Shown: piece after piece, positions 57,293-64,000 of the stretch
Layout: each line of letters opens with the position of its first letter
How positions within the stretch are numbered: position 1 is the first letter of the stretch
The notes under the pieces: generated by a model
The model's input: only the letters and a program-made list of their open reading frames with translations
What the model was told of the DNA's origin: nothing
Database searches by the model: none
Position numbers and translations under genes: made by a program
DNA from: an uncultured Opitutia bacterium
Lineage (GTDB): Bacteria; Verrucomicrobiota; Verrucomicrobiia; Opitutales; Coraliomargaritaceae
DNA: 64,000 nt
Direction of reading: 5' to 3'
Assembly (NCBI GenBank): GCA_937136395.1
Contig: CAKZOI010000071.1
Location: forward strand, 96,239 to 160,238

Positions 57293-59365
57293 TCAGTCGG
57301 TGAATACTTCGCCGCGGTTTTCGCGGTTGAAACGTTTATAATCAAGTATAGGGAGTGCCTCGACGAAACGCGAGCCATACGGCTTGGTGGCGATTCGGGA
57401 ATCGAGGATCACGATGTTGCCTTTATCTTCATGGCGGCGGATGAGTCGGCCAATACCTTGCCTGAATTTCACCAGTGCGTCGGGCACGGTCATTTCAGCG
57501 AAGGGGTTGCCACCGCGTTGCTGGATATACTCGCTGCGCGCTTCCATGATCGGGTGATTCGGATTTTCGAAAGGTAAGCGGGCGATGATCACTTGTGAGA
57601 GTGCGGGTCCTGGCACGTCGACGCCCGTCCAAAAACTATCGGTGCCAAAGAGCACGCCATTGCCTGCGGCGACAAATTGCTGCGTCAGCTCGGTGCGTGC
57701 ATAGCCATGTCCTTGTGTGAAAAGAGGGCGCTGGATCTTCTTGAAAAACGGCTCAGCTCGCTCGCGCACTTGGCGCAGGTCAAAGTGGCTGGTGAAAAGC
57801 ACGAGTGTGCCACCTTCGACTCTGCGACTGCACCAGCAAATCATATTGGCGAGGTAGTCGAGGTCTAGGCGTCCTTGTCCAGGCTCAGGCAAGGGGGCGT
57901 CGGTCGCGATGTAGATTTTGCAGTTCGCTTTGTAGTCAAACGGTGAATACTCGATCTGTGTCTCGGCGGCTTCGGCGCCGGCTTTTTCTTGGAAGGCATC
58001 GAGACGAGATCCGTCCGAAAGTGTGGCGCTGGTCAATATTGCGGCTGTGCCACGTTGAAACAGATGCTTTCGTAGATGTGGTGCGACGTCGAGCGGGGCG
58101 CTACGGAGGATGACAATTTGCCCTTTTTTGCCGCTACGCTCTAGCCACTGCACATGGTCGTCTTCGGCGAACGTAATGAAGGCGTTGATAGCATCGCGGT
58201 AGCCCATGATACGGCGGCGGTGATCGCGGAGTTCATCTTGCACGCGCTCGTCGTCGCTTTTTTGAATAATCGCACCGAGACGTTCCGCGACTTCCTTGAG
58301 TGGACCCGAAATAATGTTGTCGCAAAAATCAGGGTCATGGAGGCGGAGGATTGGTTTCTTTGCCAGAAAGGTGTCGCCTAGATATCCAAAGAATTCGTAG
58401 CTAGCGCTCAGGGCGTTATCGACTGCGTCTTGATCCCATTTTTGTCCGTGCCGGCGAAGTAGGCCACGATTGGTGCGTGGGTTGTAGATACGTTTGAGCG
58501 CGCGATCCACTGCATACGAGCTAATGTGTGCCCCGAAGTGGTCGGTGGCGATGGCGGGTATGCGGTGCGCTTCGTCGAGCACGACAAAGTCATCGGCGAG
58601 AAGAATACCTTTGGCTTCTTCGGCGGGTGGCATGCCCGCGTTGATGAGTGCGAACAATAAGCTGTGGTTGACGATCACGCAGTTGGCAGAGAGCAGTTGC
58701 TTGCGGGCACGTTGGTAAAAGCAGGTATTGGGATCGCAGTTTTTGCGCGAGCAGGTTGAGCTGTCGGCATTGATCTCATCCCAGACGGTTGGGAGTGGAG
58801 CGGGGCTGAGTTCTTGGATCAGCCCATTTTTGCTTGTGGCCGACCATTTTGCCATGCGGATCAGTTCCGTTTTTTCCTCGTTAGCGAGGAACTCGGTTTG
58901 CTTGCTCGATTGCGCCTCTTTCAGTGCGTTGCTCAGGCGTGTGCTACAGCAGTAATTTCCCTTGCCCACCATAAGCGCGGTTTTAAAAGTCGCGAAACGG
59001 TGCAGCTCGGGGACCGCTTTGAAAAGCTGTTGACAGATTTTTAGGTCTTTCTCGCGAATTTGCTCCTGCAGGCTGATCGTATGGCTGGAGATGATGAAAG
59101 GGCGCTCGGTCTCAATTGAGTGGATGATTCCCGGGATCAGGTAGGCGAGGCTTTTGCCGACACCCGTGCCCGCTTCGAAGAGTAGTGGCTGATCGCCCTC
59201 CAAGGCTGCCGCCGTCGCGATCGCCATAGCCGCTTGTTCGGGGCGGTGATCGAGCTGCAGCGCAGTTTGTAGTGTGCCGCCTTTCTGAAAAATCGACTCC
59301 ACCAGCGCAGTTAAATAGCCCGCCTTGCGGAGGGCTGCGCCTGAGTTTTCGATGAGTCCGATCAT
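57293..59365 (-). CDS. DinG/XPD-like ATP-dependent DNA helicase
   Basis: This is a 690-residue superfamily 2 helicase. The Walker A motif is FEAGTGVGKS (about 63-72). Cysteines for a 4Fe-4S cluster are in KGNYCCSTRL and STCSRKNCDPNTCF. The DEAH box is VVLDEAHRIP. The C-terminal motifs GTDSFWTGVDVPG and QGIGRLIRRHED are complete. Such enzymes unwind DNA damaged or blocked structures. The start MIGLIENSGAAL lies next to 28 bases with no clear ribosome site. Confidence 0.93.
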   Translation of the reverse strand: MIGLIENSGAALRKAGYLTALVESIFQKGGTLQTALQLDHRPEQAAMAIATAAALEGDQPLLFEAGTGVGKSLAYLIPGIIHSIETERPFIISSHTISLQEQIREKDLKICQQLFKAVPELHRFATFKTALMVGKGNYCCSTRLSNALKEAQSSKQTEFLANEEKTELIRMAKWSATSKNGLIQELSPAPLPTVWDEINADSSTCSRKNCDPNTCFYQRARKQLLSANCVIVNHSLLFALINAGMPPAEEAKGILLADDFVVLDEAHRIPAIATDHFGAHISSYAVDRALKRIYNPRTNRGLLRRHGQKWDQDAVDNALSASYEFFGYLGDTFLAKKPILRLHDPDFCDNIISGPLKEVAERLGAIIQKSDDERVQDELRDHRRRIMGYRDAINAFITFAEDDHVQWLERSGKKGQIVILRSAPLDVAPHLRKHLFQRGTAAILTSATLSDGSRLDAFQEKAGAEAAETQIEYSPFDYKANCKIYIATDAPLPEPGQGRLDLDYLANMICWCSRRVEGGTLVLFTSHFDLRQVRERAEPFFKKIQRPLFTQGHGYARTELTQQFVAAGNGVLFGTDSFWTGVDVPGPALSQVIIARLPFENPNHPIMEARSEYIQQRGGNPFAEMTVPDALVKFRQGIGRLIRRHEDKGNIVILDSRIATKPYGSRFVEALPILDYKRFNRENRGEVFTD

Positions 59366-59563
59366 GTATTCTACTTAATGTTTTGGAAAACAATCAGCTG
59401 AACAGGTTTTCACTGATTTGCAAAGCATGGATGATTATGAAAGTTATCAAAATAGCAATAGAATCGCCAGCAGCGCTTGCGCAGGCCAATTCGAGCCCCT
59501 CTTGCTCTGGGCCGTCGCTAGGGAACTGTTTCAAAAATACAATAATGGGGATGTATAGTAAAA

Positions 59564-59654
59564 CTTCGCAATTGTAAGTTAGGCACTCTTGCCTGACTCA
59601 GTTTCTTGAAAGTTAAGCCCATGGAGGTAGTCAGACAAGAGTGTCTGACTTACG
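59564..59654. repeat. REP doublet, copy 3
   Basis: The arms AAGTTAGGCACTCTTGCCTG and, inverted, AAGTCAGACACTCTTGTCTG match copy 1 closely; the spacer between them differs. It abuts the 5' end of the histidine-kinase remnant. Bases 59366-59563 show nothing I can support. Confidence 0.88.
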
Positions 59655-60152
59655 GTCTGTGATGAAATCCTACTATTTGGGTCTGAATCGAATAAACCTA
59701 CAGACGTTTCACTGGGGGATTTAGTGCGCCGGGTGGTCAATCATCACCAGTCGAACCTGTTAGAGAAGGGCGTGACCTTTTCTATGGATACTAGAGCTGA
59801 AGTGGTGATCCGTGGTGAGGAGTTTCTTTTAGAGACGGCACTTAATAACATTGTGCAAAACGCAATCGATTTTTCGCCGAGTGCTGGAACGATACAGTTG
59901 TCTATCGTGAAATTGGGAAATGCGGTTCAGTTGATTGTGACTGATGAAGGTGCGGGAATTCCCGAGTTTGCATTGGCACGTATTTTTGATCGTTTTTATT
60001 CGTTGCCGCGACCCAGTTCGGAACGCAAGAGCTCTGGCTTAGGCCTGTGCTTTGCCAAGGAGGCGGTTGAGCTACACCAAGGAAAGCTGACCATCGCGAA
60101 CCGTGACAGTGAACTAGGTGTGCGTGCGGTGCTTGAATTGCCGCTCAACTAG
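59649..60152 (+). pseudogene. Histidine kinase remnant (HATPase domain)
   Basis: The frame is open from 59649 and reads like a kinase from about 59697 (PTDVSLGDLVRRVVNHHQSN). A GTG at 59724 could start a 142-residue product. The ATP-binding domain is complete: the N box ALNNIVQNAIDF, the G1 box DEGAGIP, the F box FDRFYSLPRP and the G2 box SSGLGLCFAKE. It most resembles CreC-type kinases. The sensor, membrane segments and phospho-acceptor histidine box are absent; a REP doublet sits where they should be. No response regulator is adjacent. Confidence 0.75.
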
Positions 60153-60166
60153 TTAGCTTGATTGGC

Positions 60167-60793
60167 TTATTTGAAGCCCAGTTTCTTTAACTTTGGATTT
60201 AAGACACCTTGCACGTAGCGATCGGTAGGATTCTTTTTTGCGTAATCCTGGTGGTAGGTTTCTGCTGAATAAAAAATATCGAGCGCCTTGATCTCTGTAG
60301 CTATTTTTTTATTCGTTTCGGATTCGTATTTTAGAAGGCTGGCTTGGATAAGTCGTTTCTCTTCGTCGTTTTGGTAGAGTAGTATACTGCGGTATTGAGG
60401 GCCGAAGTCAGGATGGACGCCGTCGTTGCGCGTGGCATCGTGCGTCGTCCAAAAAAAGTCGATCAGTTCGGTATAACTTATAATTTTGGGATCATAGATT
60501 ACTTTTACCACTTCTGCGTGTGACGTTTCGCCATATGCGACTTGTTTGTATGTGGGGTGTGCTTCTGTGCCGCCTGCGTATCCACTGACCGCATCTTGCA
60601 CGCCATCGAGGTGTTCGTAAAACGATTCTACGCACCAAAAGCATCCAGCTCCGAGCACAGCTGTTTGCATATTTTCAGGAACTTCGACTGTGGCTGGAGC
60701 GTGTTTGTCTTCGACCGTTTCTTGCACCGAGCAGGCAGAAAGTAGGGCGGTGAGTGATGCTAGCAGCGAGAGTTTGAAAATGTTTCGATTCAT
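60167..60793 (-). CDS. msrA: Peptide-methionine (S)-S-oxide reductase, lipoprotein form
   Basis: MsrA reduces methionine S-sulfoxide in proteins. The 208 residues have the catalytic motif GAGCFWCVE (about 49-57) and the typical HAEVVKVIYDP and HPDFGPQYRSI segments. An N-terminal lipoprotein signal with lipobox LLSAC (Cys22) indicates it is exported and membrane-anchored, which would repair envelope proteins. The gene converges on the kinase remnant. Confidence 0.95.
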   Translation of the reverse strand: MNRNIFKLSLLASLTALLSACSVQETVEDKHAPATVEVPENMQTAVLGAGCFWCVESFYEHLDGVQDAVSGYAGGTEAHPTYKQVAYGETSHAEVVKVIYDPKIISYTELIDFFWTTHDATRNDGVHPDFGPQYRSILLYQNDEEKRLIQASLLKYESETNKKIATEIKALDIFYSAETYHQDYAKKNPTDRYVQGVLNPKLKKLGFK

Positions 60794-60815
60794 GAAAGTG
60801 GGAAAGGTGAATTTG

Positions 60816-61772
60816 TTATAAATTCCCTACAATGTTCAAATTCTTTTCATCGTAGCGGGCGTGCATGGCTGCGAGTGGAAAATTTTTCCCAGGACAGATC
60901 GTTTGCTCACCTTTTAAATCACGATGACCTGCAAATTGTTTTGCTTCGGGGGCGACTTCACCCCTTAGCCAATCCATTAGCTGGATGAAAGCATTGAGTT
61001 GACGTTTCGTGGGGTGTGTGACTTGGAAGTTACCCACTAAGCAGATGCCGATAGCAGTCAGATTGATGCCATAATTTTTTACATGGCCGCCAAGTAATTG
61101 TTTTTTCCAGCGTGGTCCCACTTCGATTTCGCCGTCGCCAGAGTCGATGCCGTTGCCGATGACAAAATGGTAGGCGAGCCCGTTTTGCATGCCGCGTTTG
61201 CGATGTGCTCTATCGTAAACGGTCGCGTTGCCATATTTGATTGCGCTGTGATGCACGACGATTCGTTTCCAGTTGTCTGCACGAACGCGAATGCGGGCCG
61301 TTTCGGCGCGGACTCTATTGAGGAGATCTTCTGAGCTATTTCTTGAGATCGGAATATTTAGGTTTTGTCCAATGCGAATGATGTCGCTGGATAAATTATT
61401 GGCACGCTTTAATTCGCCGATACTGATTCCGTGAGACAGTGCGATGCTGCCGAGGGTGTCGCCGCGAACCACGGTATGGACAGAGCTTATTGTCGCCGTG
61501 GCGGTGTTTGCTGTAGGAGAGGAGGTTTCTTCGTTGCTGCCAGGTATTTTGAGCCTTTGGCCTGTGCGAATGAGGTCTCCTGGAATATTGTTGGCCTTTC
61601 TCAAGGCGGAAATTGAAACTCCGTATTTTAAAGCGATGTGCCCTAGTGTGTCACCGTTTTGCACTGTATGCACAAGGCTTTGAGTCTGGCTGAGTAAATC
61701 TGTAGCCAAAAGTGTTGAGCTGGCGGTTGCCAAGAGTGCGGATCGAGTAAAATGTCGGCGTGAAATCTGCAT
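60816..61772 (-). CDS. LysM-domain N-acetylmuramoyl-L-alanine amidase (Amidase_2)
   Basis: This is a 318-residue exported cell-wall enzyme. The N-terminus [19 protein letters not shown] has a twin-arginine-type signal. Two LysM domains lie at about 34-77 ([17 protein letters not shown]) and 99-143 ([17 protein letters not shown]). The amidase domain (about 165-305) begins [10 protein letters not shown] and has [10 protein letters not shown] and AGHRDLKG with the zinc ligands. It would cut the amide bond in peptidoglycan. The gene lies 22 bases after msrA in the opposite direction of coordinates and could share a transcript with it. Confidence 0.93.
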   Translation of the reverse strand: MQISRRHFTRSALLATASSTLLATDLLSQTQSLVHTVQNGDTLGHIALKYGVSISALRKANNIPGDLIRTGQRLKIPGSNEETSSPTANTATATISSVHTVVRGDTLGSIALSHGISIGELKRANNLSSDIIRIGQNLNIPISRNSSEDLLNRVRAETARIRVRADNWKRIVVHHSAIKYGNATVYDRAHRKRGMQNGLAYHFVIGNGIDSGDGEIEVGPRWKKQLLGGHVKNYGINLTAIGICLVGNFQVTHPTKRQLNAFIQLMDWLRGEVAPEAKQFAGHRDLKGEQTICPGKNFPLAAMHARYDEKNLNIVGNL

Positions 61773-61888
61773 ACAATAGTATCAGTGGTTATGACAGTAC
61801 TGTGCACCTTTTGTGCCTTCTGTAAAGAAAGGGGCGACTTGAGGGCTCGCAAAATGGAAAATATTCTTTTCTGTTGCGGCATATAGTA

Positions 61889-63382
61889 ATGAATTCGTTT
61901 AGACATTTTCCTTTAGGAGCTCGGTTTCCTAATAGCCCTCACGCCGTCATCAGTAGCTTGCCGACGATGGCTGATGTGTGCGCTTATGAAGAGCATGACC
62001 CTCGTGTAGTGGAAGCGATGGCTTCTGGCTATCCACGTTTTGTGGTGCATCTATATATCAGACAGTTGATTGAATACTATTTAGAGCGTGAAGCTCTTGC
62101 GGGGCGTGAGGCGGTTTTGATTCCCGGGCGACGCGCTGCGAATGATCTGGTGTCGTATCTAGGTGTTGAGGTCATTGCTCAAGAGGTCGCTGATGCGCTT
62201 TATCTAGTGCACTGTGATCCGAATGATCAAGCGCTTGCCTATAAATTGCGTAAATTCGTTCAGCACACAGGTTGTGGTATTTCGTCGCGTCAAGCAGAGG
62301 ACCTGTTGATAGGCTATGGGCAGCACGAGTCGCGATTTGTTGAGGACGTTTATGATGGAGCTGCTTTACCCGAAGCGGAGCGTTTACTGGTAGAGGAGAT
62401 TGGTTGCCGCACTCAAGATGTATTAGTATGTGCCTCTGGGATGAACGCATTTTATGCGGGGTTTCGCGCAGTTCAGGAATTTCAATCCAATCGTGGTAGG
62501 AGGCGTTGGTTGCAATTGGGGTGGTTGTATTTGGATTCGGGCTGTGTGCTTAAAGAATTCTTGCGTGACGGAGAAACTTTAGAGTGTTGCTATGACGTAT
62601 TCGACTTAGACTATGTGCTGGATAAAATCCGCTCCTATGGGGATGAGTTGTCTGCGGTCGTGGTCGAGTGTCCGACAAATCCTTTGATTCAGGTCTGCGA
62701 ATTGAAGAAAGTTGCTGAGGTGGTTCGTGAACAGGGCGGTATCATGGTGATCGATCCTACGATCGGCTCTATTTACAATGTAGATGTGCTTCCTTATGCA
62801 GACTTGTTGGTGACGAGTTTGACTAAATACGCGGCGACTGAAGGGGATGTGATGATTGGTGCGTTAGCCGTGAATCAGGATTCTCCGTATTATGGTGATC
62901 TTGTTCTGCGCACATCTGCTTTCCATCAGCCCCCGTATGCTCGAGATCTGGCGCGCTTAGTATTTGAAATGCAATCGGCGCCTCATCTAGTGGCGCAAAT
63001 GAATGCGAATGCGGCTAGGCTTTGCCAGTTCTTGCGCGCGCACCCAAAGGTGGAAAGGATCTATTGTGCAGGATGTTCTGATCACGTAGACGAAGTCTCT
63101 AGGGGAGATGCACCCGTAGGTGCAGTTATTTCTATACGGATAAAGGGGAAACTGGAGTCTTTCTACGATTCAATTGAGATGATGAAGGGGCCGAGCTTTG
63201 GCGCGCGGTTTACTTTACTATGTCCTTTTGTTTATTTAGCACACTACGACTTAGTTACTGATGTTGCTGGGCGTGACTTCCTAGAGTCCGTGGGTATTTC
63301 CCCCGAGTTAATTCGAATCTCAGTTGGCACAGAGCCTTATGAGGAGATTGAAGCTGTTTTTGCTTCAGCGCTGAGTTCTTAA
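61889..63382 (+). CDS. PLP-dependent enzyme, cystathionine gamma-synthase-like (fungal STR2 type)
   Basis: This is a 497-residue enzyme of the Cys/Met metabolism PLP family. I start it at ATG 61889 ([10 protein letters not shown]); a TTG lies five codons earlier. The first ~120 residues include [20 protein letters not shown] and [14 protein letters not shown], an N-terminal region typical of fungal cystathionine gamma-synthases. The core has [10 protein letters not shown] for cofactor binding and the Schiff-base lysine in [12 protein letters not shown]. It would join O-acyl-homoserine and cysteine, but lyase or sulfhydrylase activity is possible. A Tsr3-like gene follows after 20 bases. Confidence 0.85.
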   Translation: MNSFRHFPLGARFPNSPHAVISSLPTMADVCAYEEHDPRVVEAMASGYPRFVVHLYIRQLIEYYLEREALAGREAVLIPGRRAANDLVSYLGVEVIAQEVADALYLVHCDPNDQALAYKLRKFVQHTGCGISSRQAEDLLIGYGQHESRFVEDVYDGAALPEAERLLVEEIGCRTQDVLVCASGMNAFYAGFRAVQEFQSNRGRRRWLQLGWLYLDSGCVLKEFLRDGETLECCYDVFDLDYVLDKIRSYGDELSAVVVECPTNPLIQVCELKKVAEVVREQGGIMVIDPTIGSIYNVDVLPYADLLVTSLTKYAATEGDVMIGALAVNQDSPYYGDLVLRTSAFHQPPYARDLARLVFEMQSAPHLVAQMNANAARLCQFLRAHPKVERIYCAGCSDHVDEVSRGDAPVGAVISIRIKGKLESFYDSIEMMKGPSFGARFTLLCPFVYLAHYDLVTDVAGRDFLESVGISPELIRISVGTEPYEEIEAVFASALSS

Positions 63383-63402
63383 TTAAATATCGTATCCATT
63401 TT

Positions 63403-63873
63403 ATGAATACAGTTACGCCTGTAAGTATTATTCGCCATCCCAAAGAGCGACGTAGTAAATGTAGTTTGACTCCATTGGAGGGTCGTGAGGCTCTTTCGTT
63501 TCATCGTGCACGTCTTGGTTGGACCTTTGATATGACGGGCTTTACGGTTCTGGCGCTGGGGGCCCCCGAGATGTCGGAGGCAGACGCTGGTCGTCCGATA
63601 TTGCTGTTGGATAGCACGTGGCGCCTATTGCCGCAGGTTGAGGCCTGTTTGGTTGGGGAGGGTGTTCGGCGCACTTTGCCGGCGGTGCCTACTGCCTATC
63701 CGCGTATTAGCAAGATCGCTGAAGATCCTATGGGTGGTTTAGCTTCAGTGGAGGCTTTATATCTAGCGAGGTTGCTAATTGGGGAGCGCGATGACTCTTT
63801 GCTGTCGTCGTATCACTGGCGCAAGGAGTTCCTCGGAACGTTGAGAACCTTTGGTTTGCTGCCGTCTTTGTAG
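63403..63873 (+). CDS. Tsr3-like protein (putative aminocarboxypropyltransferase)
   Basis: This is a 156-residue protein. The start [20 protein letters not shown], then [22 protein letters not shown] and [16 protein letters not shown] follow the order of motifs in the Tsr3/DUF367 group. Members in archaea and eukaryotes transfer the aminocarboxypropyl group of SAM to ribosomal RNA. The DSTW motif also recalls bacterial DTW enzymes. The bacterial member's target is not known to me, and the assignment is moderate. It is 20 bases after the PLP enzyme gene. Bases 63874-64000 hold nothing I can support. Confidence 0.6.
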   Translation: MNTVTPVSIIRHPKERRSKCSLTPLEGREALSFHRARLGWTFDMTGFTVLALGAPEMSEADAGRPILLLDSTWRLLPQVEACLVGEGVRRTLPAVPTAYPRISKIAEDPMGGLASVEALYLARLLIGERDDSLLSSYHWRKEFLGTLRTFGLLPSL

Positions 63874-64000
63874 TTTTATGATCAGCTAGTGCTTATTGTG
63901 GGAGTGGATTGGGTAGAAAGTAGAAAAAAGTGCATCTGTAAGTGTGTGAATTTCAGCAGGTAAGATACGCGTTATCCGTGAAGGTGTACAAAATGTAAAA

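Overview
The window looks like a chromosome segment of a marine or saline Verrucomicrobiota, most probably an Opitutia/Puniceicoccales relative of Coraliomargarita or Lentimonas. The grounds are two PEP-CTERM exosortase substrates, several secreted sulfatases and carbohydrate-active enzymes carrying thrombospondin type 3 (TSP3) calcium repeats, a LacI-sensor/AraC regulator of the XylR type, a TIGR03790 protein and dense intergenic palindromes. Most housekeeping genes lack a recognisable Shine-Dalgarno sequence. The assignment rests on gene content only; no 16S gene is present.

Bases 1-20600 form a polysaccharide-utilisation region. It holds a sulfatase cut by the window edge, a second sulfatase with TSP3 repeats and a C-terminal beta-sandwich, two tandem PEP-CTERM surface proteins, an XylR-type regulator, a giant secreted trypsin-like protease, a GH9 endoglucanase fused to a PL14-like domain, a DUF5722 putative glycosidase and a pectate-lyase-fold protein. 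The last four run head to tail and probably act outside the cytoplasm on a sulfated or acidic plant or algal polysaccharide.

Bases 20700-30000 are on the minus strand: an RND efflux tripartite operon (outer-membrane factor, adaptor, pump), an M90 MtfA-like peptidase overlapping a DUF455/ATP-grasp fusion, and a YbgC-type thioesterase. Bases 30189-33437 carry the glycolytic trio gap-pgk-tpiA. Next come an MFS transporter, infC joined to an amidase and a TIGR03790 gene, the sulfate-activation operon cysC-cysD-cysN, a dGTPase, two small exported proteins and a purple-acid-phosphatase-like enzyme.

Bases 46300-48560 are a decayed accessory island beside tRNA-Ile(CAU). It contains an orphan ParD antitoxin, a RhuM gene broken by a single TAG, a frameshifted KilA-N gene, direct repeats and a partial duplication of the tRNA 5' end. 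Bases 48590-59365 are a minus-strand DNA-repair block: addB, a GxxExxY nuclease unit bounded by 34-bp inverted repeats, addA and a CPXCG zinc protein, followed by DUF1294, PP2C-TPR and DinG-like helicase genes. The end holds a truncated histidine kinase, MsrA, a LysM amidase, a fungal-type cystathionine gamma-synthase-like enzyme and a Tsr3-like protein.

The most unusual material is repetitive. One family can fold as a cloverleaf (five copies, three with a nested palindrome). A REP-doublet family has four copies, one of them translated in frame inside AddA. An inverted-repeat family brackets the GxxExxY gene and also a short gene-less unit about 3.3 kb away, which looks like an autonomous element with a MITE-like partner.
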